Shown: positions 8,088 through 18,276, numbered from the stretch's first letter. The stretch is DNA of 64,000 nucleotides from Ruminococcus sp. (GCA_017478965.1 JAFVCV010000042.1:43437-107436); one strand, 5' to 3'. Numbers and translations: made by a program. Notes: generated by a model not told the origin, from the letters alone.

Positions 8088-10277
8088 TTATCCCACAGTC
8101 AGTTCAGCCGCAAAGCCATAGGCGGGTATGTCGCCCTCCTTATAGCCGAAGACCCTGACATTGGCGGAGGTATCGAATGCTGACCTTCTGATGATGACGT
8201 TATTTCCGTTCACACGGGAATAGGACACAAAGCCGGAGCCATTGTCGATATATACGTCATAGCCGTCGCAGCCGTTCAGCTCATCCCAGCCTATGACCAG
8301 ATAGTTCGGGGTCGAGCAGATCGTCCTGAGGGACTCAGGCTGTGCGAACCTTATTGCGACCTTATTTGACTCCTCGCCGTAAACTATTCTGCCGCCTGAT
8401 ACACGGTAAGCCTTGACGCTGTAGGTCAGATCCTTCTGCTCCTGGACTGTGCAGCTGTTCTTATCAAGATAAGAGACTACGCCGGTGTTGCCGTACTTGT
8501 CTGTCTTCAGCAGCACATAGCCCTCAGCGCCCTCTACATCGTTCCAGGAAAGCTCATTGCCGATACTTGTCAGCACCACGTCCTCCATGCCGGAGGAGGC
8601 ATTGACCCTCAGAGCATCGGAATACCCGCCGAAGAAATCCTCGCCGTCAAGAGTAAGATAAGCCCTCACCCGGTAATCGGCAGTAATGCCGCCGTCAACG
8701 AAGGCATAGAGCTGGTCACCCGAACTCAGCTTAACATCAAACTCCCCGCCGTCCTCATACCTTCCTGTCAGCTCATAGCCATCGGCGTCGGCCACAGGGG
8801 TCCAGCTGATAAAGTTCTCGTCTGCGCTGAGAACGCTCACGCCCGAAGGCGCATTTCCGGGCAGCTGGACAGGGGTACACATATAGCCAAGCTTTCCGGT
8901 GACAAGCAGGGGTCTTATCTTGACCTTATAGTTCTCAAGGTCAAATCCCCATATATAAGCCTCATTGGTATCAGTCTTGCTCCAGAGACGGAAAGACCCG
9001 GTCATGTCAGTATAGACCTCATAGGACTGGGCGTTCGTAAGCCCGTCCCAGGTGACCTTGACCATGTTCTTGCCCGCTCTCTCACAGACAACGTTCCTTA
9101 TCCTGCTCTCCACCGACACCGTATTGGAAAGCGGGCCGTACCACTTTTTGCCGCCGTAAAGACTGTAGGCTGCAACTGCATACTTGCCCTCCTGGCTCTC
9201 CGGAACGGTCACGCTCAGAGTATCGGCGTCTACGGACTGGTATTCGGTCTGTCCGTCTGCGTCTATCTTATAAAGCGTATAGCCGTCAGCGTCCTCGACG
9301 GCGTTCCACTTCACTGTACTTATGCTGACCTCAGCGGCAGGCTTGCCCTCGGGAGCATGGTCAACACCGTAGGATACATTCAGGTCCACATAGCCCTGGA
9401 AACCGGAGACCGTTCCGGTGCCGCTGTACTGCCACACATCGTAATCGCTGTAATAGAGGGGCCTAGTGCCGTAGCAGGCCAGCCAGATAGGATAATCCTC
9501 CCCGAGCTCGGGGCCGTTTATCATAGAGTTGAGCCAGTAGGCATTGGCATAGACGCCGCTCTCATATCCCCCGCTTATCATAGTATCGCAGAAGCTCCTG
9601 CAAAGCTCGGTCTTCTGCTTTTTTGTCAGCCCTGCGCTGTCAAGGCGGCCGACTGCATAGTCAACGCTCTCAATATCGTAATATACGGGCAAATCAAGGT
9701 CGATGCCCTCCAGGGCCTTCATGCAGAATTTAGCCTCGGCAGCTGCCTCGGCCGTAGTGATGGCCTGGGTGTAGAAATAAGCTCCCACCTTGATACCGGC
9801 CTTCTTTGCATTAGCCACATTGCTCCAGAAAAGGTCGTCGTAGACCAGGGTCCCGGCTTTGCCGTAACCTCTGTATCCTATCCTGACAATAGCGAACTCC
9901 ACGCCGGCTGCCTTCGCCTTCTCCCAGTCTGTATTTGGCTGGTAATAGGAAACATCGACGCCGTAGCTCCTTGTCAGGCCGTTGTATACCTCACTGTGTA
10001 CAAGATTGGCGGAACCTGAAAAAGCCGCAGCTTCCTGATATTTCTTTGAAAACTGTACCGCCGGGCTCAACTCGCCAAGGGCGCCGTTTATAACATTCTG
10101 TCTGTATCTGTAATATCCGGGGTCTTCATCTGCTCTGTATTCCCCCTGCACCGATGCAGCCTCGACAGCTGCCTCCTCAGTTATGTATGCTGTGTCTTCT
10201 GCATATGCAGTCACTGCTGCAGCGCCACATATCATAAACGCTGCCGCAGCCCCTGCGGCTGCTTTGAACAATTTCAT
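8088..10277 (-). CDS. Secreted GH25 lysozyme with C-terminal fibronectin-like repeats
   Basis: A 729 aa exported muramidase expected to cleave the glycan strand of peptidoglycan. A signal peptide (1-26, ending AYA) is followed by a linker. The glycoside hydrolase family 25 barrel (about 104-310) has DVSYYQ at 108-113 and catalytic acids in YYDIES (Asp201, Glu203). From about 310 to the end there are four or so modules with recurrent patterns such as WNAVEDADGYTLY, WTPVADADGYEL, WNDVEGAEGYVL and WDELNGCDGYDVY, typical of fibronectin III-like repeats. It is transcribed alone from a consensus promoter and ends at a hairpin. It could act in wall turnover or against competing bacteria; the sequence does not decide. 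Confidence 0.92.
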   Translation of the reverse strand: MKLFKAAAGAAAAFMICGAAAVTAYAEDTAYITEEAAVEAASVQGEYRADEDPGYYRYRQNVINGALGELSPAVQFSKKYQEAAAFSGSANLVHSEVYNGLTRSYGVDVSYYQPNTDWEKAKAAGVEFAIVRIGYRGYGKAGTLVYDDLFWSNVANAKKAGIKVGAYFYTQAITTAEAAAEAKFCMKALEGIDLDLPVYYDIESVDYAVGRLDSAGLTKKQKTELCRSFCDTMISGGYESGVYANAYWLNSMINGPELGEDYPIWLACYGTRPLYYSDYDVWQYSGTGTVSGFQGYVDLNVSYGVDHAPEGKPAAEVSISTVKWNAVEDADGYTLYKIDADGQTEYQSVDADTLSVTVPESQEGKYAVAAYSLYGGKKWYGPLSNTVSVESRIRNVVCERAGKNMVKVTWDGLTNAQSYEVYTDMTGSFRLWSKTDTNEAYIWGFDLENYKVKIRPLLVTGKLGYMCTPVQLPGNAPSGVSVLSADENFISWTPVADADGYELTGRYEDGGEFDVKLSSGDQLYAFVDGGITADYRVRAYLTLDGEDFFGGYSDALRVNASSGMEDVVLTSIGNELSWNDVEGAEGYVLLKTDKYGNTGVVSYLDKNSCTVQEQKDLTYSVKAYRVSGGRIVYGEESNKVAIRFAQPESLRTICSTPNYLVIGWDELNGCDGYDVYIDNGSGFVSYSRVNGNNVIIRRSAFDTSANVRVFGYKEGDIPAYGFAAELTVG

Positions 10278-10336
10278 TTACAAACCTCCCAAAGTTTCAT
10301 CATCGGTCGCTTTTGGTTTCTTATTAAACGCTTATC

Positions 10337-10365
10337 ATTATACCAAATTTTCTCCGATTTGTCAA
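10337..10365 (-). promoter_or_regulatory. Promoter of the GH25 lysozyme
   Basis: Perfect TTGACA (10360-10365), 17 bp and TATAAT (10337-10342) with an extended TGG on the minus strand. A GGGAGGT ribosome-binding site sits just before the ATG at 10277. Confidence 0.92.
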
Positions 10366-10394
10366 CTTTTTGTAACCTTTAAAATAATAGCAAA

Positions 10395-10440
10395 GCTCTA
10401 TTTTCATAAGTTTTAGACAAATAACTTATGAAAACAGAGC
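10395..10440 (-). terminator. Long hairpin after rpiB
   Basis: Arms of 18 nt (10395-10412 and 10423-10440) pair with one G-U or mismatch position around a 10-nt loop. It lies 53 nt beyond the rpiB stop. The tail on the minus strand is only moderately T-rich. Confidence 0.6.
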
Positions 10441-10493
10441 CGACTTTCTGCCTATCGCACAAAAGATTATTATTTTCAATAAAAATATTACTG

Positions 10494-10934
10494 TCAGCCG
10501 TTTTCCAGCGCAGTGATCTTGTCTATCCTTCTCTGGTGTCTTCCTCCCTCGAAAGGCGTGTTCACGAACACATCAATAAGCTCGCAGGCAAGGCCGGCGC
10601 CCACCACCCTTGCGCCTATGCAGAGGACGTTAGCGTCATTATGTGCCCTGGTGAATTTCGCAGAAAAATAGTCCGAGCAGCAGGCTGCCCTTATGCCCTT
10701 TATCTTATTCGCAGCCATTGACATACCTATGCCGGTGCCGCATATGAGCACAGCCAGGTCGCACTCTCCGCTGATGACCTTTGCACAGACCTCCTGCGCC
10801 TTGTCGGGGTAATCGCACTTCTCGCCCTCACCCACACCAAGGTCCGCATATTCTATACCTTTCTCTTTCAGATATTCCAGGACCTCAGCCTTCAGTTCAG
10901 GTCCTGCGTGATCGCAGCCGATAGCTAATTTCAT
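10494..10934 (-). CDS. rpiB: Ribose-5-phosphate isomerase B
   Basis: RpiB interconverts ribose 5-phosphate and ribulose 5-phosphate in the pentose phosphate pathway. The 146 aa length is typical. The N-terminal GCDHAGPELK holds the catalytic-region Asp and His, and Cys65 in LICGTGIGMSMAANK is the family's active-site base loop. It also has the RAACC and HNDANVLCIGARV segments of the LacA/RpiB family. It lies 51 nt after tsaB and closes the fhs-DUF3810-tsaE-tsaB-rpiB cluster, ending at a long hairpin. It can supply pentose phosphates to the phosphoketolase encoded 5 kb away. Confidence 0.93.
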   Translation of the reverse strand: MKLAIGCDHAGPELKAEVLEYLKEKGIEYADLGVGEGEKCDYPDKAQEVCAKVISGECDLAVLICGTGIGMSMAANKIKGIRAACCSDYFSAKFTRAHNDANVLCIGARVVGAGLACELIDVFVNTPFEGGRHQRRIDKITALENG

Positions 10935-10985
10935 TTTCTTGACCTCCGTTTATTTTTTGATACCTTTATCTCCTGTCCGGAGACA

Positions 10986-11681
10986 CTAGGAATGTGCCTT
11001 ATCCTTTTCTGCCTTGGTTGCTTGCAGATAGGACACCTCCAGCTCCTCCGGTCCGCATATCAGTTCAGGCTCGGACTCCACAGCAAGGCACAGGGATCCT
11101 GCTCTTTGCAGCAGTTCAGTGAATTCAGCTTTTCTGACCCCGTTTCTGCCGTCAAAGTATGTTTTCCTGACCTCCCCGGCCCAGTCGCCGACCAGCATGA
11201 TAGGTCTTACGCATTTGTAGTCACCGAAAAGCTCTTCCTCGGCGCAGACACGGTCCGGGCTGGCCCTAGTGATCTTTCCGTCCTCGGCATCGAACTCAGC
11301 GGCATAGACTATCCCGGGTCTAGCCCTCATGACTGCGATGATCCTTCCCTCAAAAGCACAGCAGTTATATGCCAGAGCTTTCAGTGTGGAAACTCCCGCA
11401 CATTTCAGCATAGGCGCCCCCATGCAAAGTCCCTTGACCGCACCGATACCGATCCTCAGCCCCGTATAGGACCCCGGCCCGTTGGCGACGGCCACACAGT
11501 TCAGCTCATCAAAACCAATGCCTGTGTCCTCCATGGCCCGCCTGACCATGGGCATTATGACCTGGGAATGGGTCAGCTTGGTGTAAACGCTCTGCTCCCA
11601 CAGCAGCACCCCGCCGTCAGAAACAGCCACCGACGCCACCTTACCGCTGGTATCTATCCCCAATATCTTCAAATCTGTCAT
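10986..11681 (-). CDS. tsaB: tRNA threonylcarbamoyladenosine biosynthesis protein TsaB
   Basis: TsaB is the inactive ASKHA-fold partner of TsaD in t6A37 tRNA modification. The 231 aa protein has the N-terminal LGIDTSGKVASVAV strand pair and the signature GPGSYTGLRIG at about residues 70-80. It lacks the metal-binding histidines of TsaD, as expected for TsaB. Its ATG overlaps the end of tsaE by 41 nt, an unusually long but plausible overlap because both ends look homologous to their families. TsaD is not in this window. Confidence 0.93.
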   Translation of the reverse strand: MTDLKILGIDTSGKVASVAVSDGGVLLWEQSVYTKLTHSQVIMPMVRRAMEDTGIGFDELNCVAVANGPGSYTGLRIGIGAVKGLCMGAPMLKCAGVSTLKALAYNCCAFEGRIIAVMRARPGIVYAAEFDAEDGKITRASPDRVCAEEELFGDYKCVRPIMLVGDWAGEVRKTYFDGRNGVRKAEFTELLQRAGSLCLAVESEPELICGPEELEVSYLQATKAEKDKAHS

Positions 11682-12120
11682 CTCCGTCCGTAGTTTCTAT
11701 CCTGATGAGCCTGCTGTCCCCGCCCTGATGTTCAAGACTTATCACTATGCAGTCCCCCAGCTCGCTTTCGATATTCTCAGACCACTCCACTGCCAGAACG
11801 CTGTTTTCGTCCATATAATCGAAAAAACCTGTAGTCTCCAGGTCCTCTCCGGAGGTTATCCTGTACATATCGAAGTGGATAAGACTTAGTCTTCTATCCT
11901 TTTTTCTGTACTCGTTTACCAGAGCAAAGGTCGGGGAGGTCACTTCGTCCCCCAGTCCCATGCCCGAGCTTATCCCACGGGTAATGGTGGTCTTGCCGGC
12001 CCCCAGGCCGCCTCTGTAGGCTATCACATCTCCTCCACGGAGCCTTTTGCCTATCTCCTCCCCCAGGGCTATAGTCTCCTGCGGAGAAAGAGTCTTGAAT
12101 TCCAAAGTCAAATCTATCAC
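11641..12120 (-). CDS. tsaE: tRNA threonylcarbamoyladenosine biosynthesis ATPase TsaE
   Basis: TsaE is the ATPase that resets the TsaBD complex during t6A synthesis. The 159 aa protein carries Walker A GGLGAGKTTITRG (about residues 37-49), TSPTFALVNEY and a Walker B-like LIHFDMYRI. The frame can begin at GTG 12120 or at an in-frame TTG nine nt further in. AGGAAA is closer than usual to the GTG, so the exact start is uncertain. It overlaps tsaB by 41 nt and follows the DUF3810 gene by 29 nt. Confidence 0.92.
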   Translation of the reverse strand: MIDLTLEFKTLSPQETIALGEEIGKRLRGGDVIAYRGGLGAGKTTITRGISSGMGLGDEVTSPTFALVNEYRKKDRRLSLIHFDMYRITSGEDLETTGFFDYMDENSVLAVEWSENIESELGDCIVISLEHQGGDSRLIRIETTDGDDRFEDIGDRYQR

Positions 12121-12149
12121 TTTCCTGCTTTCATTTCAGAGCAGATACC

Positions 12150-13622
12150 TCAAAGCTCTTTGCCGGTCCTCTCGTCAGTGAAATTCCTGCTGCCGTAGTA
12201 GTCCAGCATGAGCTGTGTCATGTCCTCCATGGACTTTCTGCCCTTTTCCTGTCCGTTGAACCTGAGGGAGCCGTTGACAAAGTCATCGGTCTTTCCGGCC
12301 AGCAGTTCGCTGCTGAACAGCAGCTCTTCATTAGCGACGTCCTCCCAGTACTGGTCCTCCGCCGCAAGATCTCGGGCAACTGCACCGTTGATCAGGCTGT
12401 TGAATTCAGTCTTCGTCTTTTCGTCACAGCTCTCGAAAAGCCTGTCCCTGAATATCCTCAAAGCTGTAAGATAGCCCGAATACCGATAATCATTGCTGCT
12501 GCTCCTTTCACAGGCGGCGAAGGCTATGAATGCAGCCTCGTCCTCCTTCATATAGCCCTTGCTATGGGCTATCTCATGACAGACTGCACAGGGCAGCATA
12601 GTGGCATACATTTTATTATTATAGTTAGGCTCCAGAGTAAACGGGAAATATATGCCCCTTAGACGCATCTGGCTCATCATGGTCGAGCTGAAAATGCTCT
12701 TAGGCTTGGGAGTCTCCCCGTCAAGATCCCTGAATTCCCCGCCCAGACTCTCCACCGCCGCCATAGCGGTATAGTCCGGATCGGCTTTCAGCACAAAGTC
12801 ACCGTTTTCCTCACGGGCTGCCAGGCCTGAATAATAGTTTGCCTGCGCAGCCAGCCTTTTTCCAAGGTCAAAAAGCTCCTCCTCAGTGTGCTCAGAAACT
12901 TCAATATCACAGCGTTCAGCCAGAGGCGAGGTATGATACAACACAGAGCAGTTCAGCGTCCAGGTCACGCAGAAAAACGCAGCCAGCCAAGCGTAGGAAA
13001 AGGCAAAGGTCTTGATGACCCTGGGTCTTCTGGTGCTGGATATGAACATTATGACCAGGTCGATAAGTGAGGTAGGTATATAAAGAACAAGGATAGCTAT
13101 GAAAAGCTCACCGAATGAATAAGGTATCTTTGAGATGAGCTTGCCCGCAGTTTTCAGGAAAAGCGGGTAGACCTGGCTCTGATGCCAGTTACAGAAACCG
13201 GGGCTGCACCTGGCGATGATATTTATGACCAGGCAGGTCAGAAACACTATCAGCAGCGCTGTGAGCTGCTTATGGTTCCTGAAAAAGCCGTCCTTCTTCT
13301 TCTGTTCCTCCGGAGGAGGGGTATTTGAATACACCACTGTCCCGTTGGGGCAGACCACGGTACCGTTCGGGTAAACGACCGTGGAGTTTGCCGGGTCCGG
13401 CGCCGCCGGCACCGGAGCGCTCTGAGCGGGATAGGCCGGCTGTCCCCCATGAGGGACCGCCCCGGCATCGCCAAAGCCTTTGTCCAGCTGCTGGGTCGGG
13501 CCGAACATAGGCTGTGCCGGACCCTGCGGCTGACCCTGTGATGGCAAAGGATACGAAACATTGCCGCCGGAGCCATCGTTCCCGGCAGGCAGGGACTGCT
13601 GTCTTTCTTTATTTATATCCAT
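12150..13622 (-). CDS. DUF3810-type membrane metalloprotease-like protein
   Basis: A 490 aa protein. Residues 1-115 are a Pro/Gln/Gly-rich cytosolic segment containing three tandem copies of a PNGTVVY-like motif. Membrane segments follow at about 120-140, 170-195 and 205-225. A C-terminal domain has VCHEIAHSKGY (zinc-binding HEIAH at 349-353) and EDEAAFIAF as a likely third ligand. This HExxH pattern after three membrane helices fits DUF3810, a putative zinc peptidase family without a known substrate. The ATG at 13622 is chosen because TGAGGT lies 6 nt before it; the longest frame would begin at a TTG four codons upstream. It lies between fhs and tsaE in the same orientation. Confidence 0.8.
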   Translation of the reverse strand: MDINKERQQSLPAGNDGSGGNVSYPLPSQGQPQGPAQPMFGPTQQLDKGFGDAGAVPHGGQPAYPAQSAPVPAAPDPANSTVVYPNGTVVCPNGTVVYSNTPPPEEQKKKDGFFRNHKQLTALLIVFLTCLVINIIARCSPGFCNWHQSQVYPLFLKTAGKLISKIPYSFGELFIAILVLYIPTSLIDLVIMFISSTRRPRVIKTFAFSYAWLAAFFCVTWTLNCSVLYHTSPLAERCDIEVSEHTEEELFDLGKRLAAQANYYSGLAAREENGDFVLKADPDYTAMAAVESLGGEFRDLDGETPKPKSIFSSTMMSQMRLRGIYFPFTLEPNYNNKMYATMLPCAVCHEIAHSKGYMKEDEAAFIAFAACERSSSNDYRYSGYLTALRIFRDRLFESCDEKTKTEFNSLINGAVARDLAAEDQYWEDVANEELLFSSELLAGKTDDFVNGSLRFNGQEKGRKSMEDMTQLMLDYYGSRNFTDERTGKEL

Positions 13623-13680
13623 ATTCAACCTCAATTTATTATCCGGCGGAGACAGCGTATCTCCGCCCTTTTCCCAACGG

Positions 13681-15357
13681 TCAGAACAGACCGTAGATGT
13701 TACCCTTATTGTCGCAGTCGATATTATACGCAGCCGGTACCTTCGGCAGGCCGGGCATAGTCATGATATCGCCCGTATAGGCCACGATAAATCCTGCGCC
13801 GGCAGAAACTCTCAGGTCCCTGACGGTGATCTCAAATCCCTCCGGCTTGCCCAGCTTCGCCGGATCGTCCGAAAGTGAATACTGGGTCTTCGCAACGCAG
13901 ACGGGCATCTTGTCAAATCCCAGGTCGTTTATCTCTTTCAGAGCCTTCTCAGCCTGAGCGGTATAGATAACGCCGTCGGCCCTGTAGATCTCCTTAGCGA
14001 TGATCGCCAGCTTTTCCTTGATAGGCAGCTTTTCGTCATAGATTGGCCTGAAGTCCGTCTTGCCCTCATTCCTGTCGATGGTATCCACGACCTTCCTGGC
14101 AAGGTCGGTGCCGCCCTCGCCGCCCTTAGCGAATATCTCGGCAAGGCTGACCTCAACGCCAAGCTCGCCGCAGACTCTCTTTATCACACCGATCTCAGCT
14201 TCGGTATCGGAGGCAAAGCGGTTTATGGCCACCACCACCGGAACACCGAACTTGTGCATATTCTCTATATGGGTCTTCAGGTTGACGATACCCTTTTCAA
14301 GGGCGTCCACATTCTCCTGCGTCAGCTCGTTCCTGGCCACTCCGCCGTTATACTTCAGCGCTCTTATAGTAGCCACCAGTACCACGCAGCTGGGTCTGAG
14401 ACCGGCAAAGCGGCACTTGATATCAAAGAATTTCTCCGCCCCCAGGTCAGAGCCGAAGCCGGCCTCGGTGATGGTATAATCAGCCAGTTTCAGTGCCAGC
14501 TTAGTGGCCCTGACAGAATTGCAGCCGTGGGCGATATTCGCAAAAGGTCCTCCGTGGATAAGCGCCGGGTTGTTCTCCAGAGTCTGTACCAGGTTCGGTT
14601 TCATAGCGTCCTTCAGCAGGGCCACCATGGCTCCGCAGCCGCCGATATCCTTAGCGTATACGGGCCTGCCATCGGTAGTGTAGGCGACCAGAATGCTCTC
14701 GATGCGCTTTTTCAGGTCATCAAGGTCAGCAGCGAGGCAGAGTATAGCCATGATCTCAGAGGCTACGGTTATCTGGAAGGAGTCCTCCCTCGGGATACCG
14801 TTGGCCTTGGAGCCAAGGCCTATGACGATGTCTCTCAATGCCCTGTCGTTCATATCCAGACAGCGCTTGAAAAGTATCCTCCTCTGGTCGATACGCAGAG
14901 AGTTGCCCTGCTGCATATGGTTGTCGATAAGGGCACAGAGCAGATTATTGGCAGCAGTTATGGCGTGCATATCCCCTGTGAAATGGAGATTGATATCCTC
15001 CATAGGCACCACCTGCGCATATCCGCCGCCGGCAGCGCCGCCCTTTATGCCGAAAACAGGTCCTAAGGAAGGCTCCCTCAGGGCAAGAACAGACTTCCTG
15101 CCTATCTTGTTCATGCTCTCGTTAAGGCCAACGGAGATCGTGGTCTTACCCTCACCGGCTGGGGTGGGGTTGATAGCGGTGACAAGAATGAGCCTGCCGT
15201 CAGGACGTTCCCTGGTCTTCTCATAAAGAGACTCGGACAGCTTGGCCTTATAGTGGCCGTATGGCTCATACTCCTCGTCAGTGATGCCAAGTTTGGCAGC
15301 GATCTCGGAGATCTTCAGCATTTTCGCCTGTTTAGCTATTTCGATATCAGAAAGCAT
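13681..15357 (-). CDS. fhs: Formate-tetrahydrofolate ligase
   Basis: The enzyme makes 10-formyltetrahydrofolate from formate, tetrahydrofolate and ATP, feeding purine and one-carbon synthesis. The 558 aa length is normal. Landmarks are the P-loop variant [14 protein letters not shown], the [22 protein letters not shown] region (kept here as two adjoining motifs), [17 protein letters not shown] and the C-terminal [16 protein letters not shown]. It has its own TTGAAA/TATAAT promoter and heads a cluster with DUF3810, tsaE, tsaB and rpiB; the gap to the next gene is 58 nt with no hairpin noticed. Confidence 0.97.
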   Translation of the reverse strand: MLSDIEIAKQAKMLKISEIAAKLGITDEEYEPYGHYKAKLSESLYEKTRERPDGRLILVTAINPTPAGEGKTTISVGLNESMNKIGRKSVLALREPSLGPVFGIKGGAAGGGYAQVVPMEDINLHFTGDMHAITAANNLLCALIDNHMQQGNSLRIDQRRILFKRCLDMNDRALRDIVIGLGSKANGIPREDSFQITVASEIMAILCLAADLDDLKKRIESILVAYTTDGRPVYAKDIGGCGAMVALLKDAMKPNLVQTLENNPALIHGGPFANIAHGCNSVRATKLALKLADYTITEAGFGSDLGAEKFFDIKCRFAGLRPSCVVLVATIRALKYNGGVARNELTQENVDALEKGIVNLKTHIENMHKFGVPVVVAINRFASDTEAEIGVIKRVCGELGVEVSLAEIFAKGGEGGTDLARKVVDTIDRNEGKTDFRPIYDEKLPIKEKLAIIAKEIYRADGVIYTAQAEKALKEINDLGFDKMPVCVAKTQYSLSDDPAKLGKPEGFEITVRDLRVSAGAGFIVAYTGDIMTMPGLPKVPAAYNIDCDNKGNIYGLF

Positions 15358-15393
15358 ATCATCAATTCCTTTCGGGAAATATAGTTCACTTCA

Positions 15394-15422
15394 ATTATAT
15401 CATATATCCCCGGATTTTTCAA
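15394..15422 (-). promoter_or_regulatory. fhs promoter
   Basis: TTGAAA (15417-15422), 17 bp, TATAAT (15394-15399), with extended TGA. The fhs ATG follows after a short leader with AAAGGA. Confidence 0.88.
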
Positions 15423-15439
15423 GTACCGCAAACAAAAAA

Positions 15440-15460
15440 GGACAGCCCGCCGGACTGTCC
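15440..15460 (-). terminator. xfp terminator
   Basis: GGACAG/CTGTCC stem with a 9-nt GC-rich loop, followed on the minus strand by TTTTTTGTTTG. It lies 34 nt after the phosphoketolase stop and just before the fhs promoter. Confidence 0.88.
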
Positions 15461-15493
15461 CTCTTTATTCTTTTATAATAGTGTATTTTCAGA

Positions 15494-17854
15494 TCACAGA
15501 TCCCATTTCCAGTCACGGACCTCAGGAAGGTCTATGCCATACTCATGGATATACTGCTTATGCTCCACAAGCTTGTCCTGCATGAGCTGATAGAGATAGG
15601 AGCCGGTATTGCCCAGCTGGGGAAGTCTCTTGAGTATCTCCAGCACCAGGTGGAAACGGTCTATCTCATTCTGCACTCTCATGTCGAAGGGAGTAGTGAT
15701 GGTGCCCTCCTCATTATAGCCGCACACATAAAGGTTACGGTTATTTCTGTGGTAGAGCAGCTCGTGGATAAGGGTAGGATAGCCGTGGAAAGCAAACACT
15801 ATGGGCTTGTCCTTGGTGAAAAGAGCGTCGAACTCGGCGTCGGAAAGGCCGTGAGGGTGCTTGCTCTTAGGCTGAAGTTTGAACAGGTCAACGACGTTTA
15901 TGAACCTTATCTTGATATCAGGCATATTCTTCCGAAGGATAGTAACAGCAGCCAGAGCCTCCAGAGTAGGAGTGTCGCCGCAGCAGGCAAGAACCACGTC
16001 AGGCTCCTGGCCCTGGTCGTTGGAAGCCCATTCCCAGATACCGATACCCTGAGTGCAGTGCTTTACAGCCTGCTCCATAGTCAGCCACTGCTGGCGGGGA
16101 TGCTTTGAAGTGACCATAACGTTCACATAGTTCTTGGACCTTATGCAGTGGTCAAAAACGCTCAGCAGACAGTTAGTGTCAGGCGGCAGATACATTCTTA
16201 CCACATCTGCCTTCTTGTTTGCAACGTGGTCAAGGAAGCCGGGGTCCTGATGAGTAAAGCCGTTGTGGTCCTGCTGCCATACATTTGAGGAAAGGATATA
16301 GTTGAGAGAAGCGATCTTCTGTCTCCACGGCAGCTCGCTGGTGACCTTCAGCCACTTGGCGTGCTGGGAGAACATAGAGTCAACTATCCTGATGAATGCC
16401 TCATAGCTTGCGAAGAAACCGTGGCGGCCTGTGAGCAGATAGCCCTCCAGCCAGCCCTCGCACATATGCTCGGAAAGGTACGAGTCCATGACTCTGCCGT
16501 CGTTGGCAAGGAACTCGTCGTTGTCCTTCATGTCAGCGTTCCAGTCTCTCCTGGTGGCCTCGAAGACCTTGCCCAGCCTGTTGGACATAGTTTCGTCAGG
16601 TCCGAAGATACGGAAGTTGCGGCTCTCGGCGTTGAGCTTGAAGACGTCTCTTACAAATCCGCCCAGCTCTATCATATCCTGTGCCTCGACCGCTCCGGGA
16701 GCGGGAACGTCGATACCGTAGCTCCTGAAATCAGGCAGTCTCAGATCTCTGAGCAGCAGCCCGCCGTTAGCGTGGGGGTTGGAGCCCATCCTTCTGTCGC
16801 CTGTGGGGGCCAGCTCCTCCAGCTCGGGTATAAGTCTGCCGCTCTCGTCGAAGAGCTCGTCGGGGTGATAGCTCCTGAGCCATTCCTCAAGCTGAGCCAT
16901 ATGCTCAGGCTGGCTCATATCCATAGGGACCTGGTGCGCCCTGAAAGTGCCCTCGATCTCGTTGCCGTCAACTATCTTAGGACCGGTCCATCCCTTGGGA
17001 GAACGGAAGATTATCATAGGCCAGATAGGTCTTTCAGTCTTTCCATCTTCACGTGCAGCCTTCTGGATAGCCTTTATCTCCTCGATCACAGTGTCAAGAG
17101 TCTCGGCCATGAGCTTGTGCATGGTCATGGGATCATCGCCCTCTACGAAGTAGGGCTTCCAGCCGCAGCCCCTGAAAAAGCTCTCTATCTCTTCTCTGGA
17201 GATCCTCGAGAACACAGTGGGATTGGAGATCTTGTAACCGTTGAGGTGGAGAATAGGCAGAACAGCTCCGTCAGTAACGGGGTTCAGGAATTTATTCGAG
17301 TGCCATGCAGTAGCGAGAGGACCTGTTTCAGCCTCGCCGTCGCCCACTACGCAGGCAGTGATAAGGTCAGGGTTATCGAACACTGCACCAAAGCTATGGG
17401 CCAGAGAATAGCCCAGCTCACCGCCCTCATTGATGGAACCGGGGGTCTCGGGTGCAACGTGTGAGGAGATGCCGCCGGGGAAGGAGAACTGCTTGAACAG
17501 TTTCTTCATGCCCTCCGCATCACGGGAGATATTGGGGTAAACCTCTGAATAGGAGCCTTCAACATAAGTATTGGCCACCATGAAGTTTCCTCCGTGGCCG
17601 GGACCGGAAATATATATCATATCAAGGTCATATTTCTTGATGACACGGTTCAGGTGTACATAGATGAAGTTCTGTCCTGGAACGGTGCCCCAGTGACCGA
17701 CTATCTTCTTCTTGATATGCTCCTTTTTCAGGGGTTCTCTCAGCAGCGGGTTGTCAAGCAGATAGAGCTGACCTGCGGAGAGGTAGTTGACAGCGTCCCA
17801 GTAGCGGTTCATTTTAGTGAGCAGCTCAGGACTGATGTTTACGACATCACTCAT
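15494..17854 (-). CDS. xfp: Xylulose-5-phosphate/fructose-6-phosphate phosphoketolase
   Basis: A thiamine-diphosphate enzyme that splits xylulose 5-phosphate (and often fructose 6-phosphate) into acetyl phosphate plus an aldose phosphate. The 786 aa length is normal. Signatures are [12 protein letters not shown] near residue 57, the GPGHGG motif, and the cofactor-binding [20 protein letters not shown]-terminal motifs are [12 protein letters not shown] and [13 protein letters not shown]. The gene is monocistronic, with its own promoter and terminator. Phosphoketolase would give a pentose route yielding acetyl phosphate, sensible for a plant-fibre fermenter; substrate preference cannot be read from the sequence. 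Confidence 0.96.
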   Translation of the reverse strand: MSDVVNISPELLTKMNRYWDAVNYLSAGQLYLLDNPLLREPLKKEHIKKKIVGHWGTVPGQNFIYVHLNRVIKKYDLDMIYISGPGHGGNFMVANTYVEGSYSEVYPNISRDAEGMKKLFKQFSFPGGISSHVAPETPGSINEGGELGYSLAHSFGAVFDNPDLITACVVGDGEAETGPLATAWHSNKFLNPVTDGAVLPILHLNGYKISNPTVFSRISREEIESFFRGCGWKPYFVEGDDPMTMHKLMAETLDTVIEEIKAIQKAAREDGKTERPIWPMIIFRSPKGWTGPKIVDGNEIEGTFRAHQVPMDMSQPEHMAQLEEWLRSYHPDELFDESGRLIPELEELAPTGDRRMGSNPHANGGLLLRDLRLPDFRSYGIDVPAPGAVEAQDMIELGGFVRDVFKLNAESRNFRIFGPDETMSNRLGKVFEATRRDWNADMKDNDEFLANDGRVMDSYLSEHMCEGWLEGYLLTGRHGFFASYEAFIRIVDSMFSQHAKWLKVTSELPWRQKIASLNYILSSNVWQQDHNGFTHQDPGFLDHVANKKADVVRMYLPPDTNCLLSVFDHCIRSKNYVNVMVTSKHPRQQWLTMEQAVKHCTQGIGIWEWASNDQGQEPDVVLACCGDTPTLEALAAVTILRKNMPDIKIRFINVVDLFKLQPKSKHPHGLSDAEFDALFTKDKPIVFAFHGYPTLIHELLYHRNNRNLYVCGYNEEGTITTPFDMRVQNEIDRFHLVLEILKRLPQLGNTGSYLYQLMQDKLVEHKQYIHEYGIDLPEVRDWKWDL

Positions 17855-17905
17855 TGTTCGGTACCTCCATATTGTTAAATAATTAACGCTTTCGACGTTG
17901 GTTTG

Positions 17906-17934
17906 ATTATAACACGATAGTTGCGATATTTCAA
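17906..17934 (-). promoter_or_regulatory. xfp promoter
   Basis: TTGAAA (17929-17934), 17 bp, TATAAT (17906-17911) with extended TGT on the minus strand. Confidence 0.9.
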
Positions 17935-18201
17935 TTCATTTTTTGCTTTATTTGTGTATTTTCTGTTAATTCCGACATTTTTAAAAAGTGCGGTCATCCG
18001 ATGTATTTCCGGCTTTTTCGCAGTCCGGTATACAGAAATTTAAACATTTCGGCAGAGCAATTTATGATAAGCGCAAGAGCTGTAAAATCAGGCAGATATT
18101 TATAAATTCTGTTTATTAAGGCACTTTGGTAAGCTAAGATCAACTAATTAATATGTCAGCTTGTATCAACTTTCACAAAGGCTGAGCCGGTACCCGATTT
18201 G
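17935..18201. other. Intergenic space between divergent xfp and lepA promoters
   Basis: AT-rich sequence between the divergent promoters. I see no coding frame with a ribosome-binding site, no strong hairpin and no recognisable riboswitch. Confidence 0.6.
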
Positions 18202-18230
18202 TTGACAAATACCGGTATCTATGGTATAAT
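18202..18230 (+). promoter_or_regulatory. lepA operon promoter
   Basis: Perfect TTGACA (18202-18207), 17 bp, TATAAT (18225-18230) with extended TGG. The leader is about 40 nt, with GGAGGA before the ATG. Confidence 0.95.
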
Positions 18231-18276
18231 TGATTTAAATATGCAAAACAGCATCTGAATAATCGGAGGAAAGCTA

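Noticed and set aside
14254-17464. Long open frames on the plus strand opposite fhs and xfp, up to 367 codons
   Set aside because: They are antiparallel shadows of conserved enzymes, lack ribosome-binding sites and have no recognisable domain.
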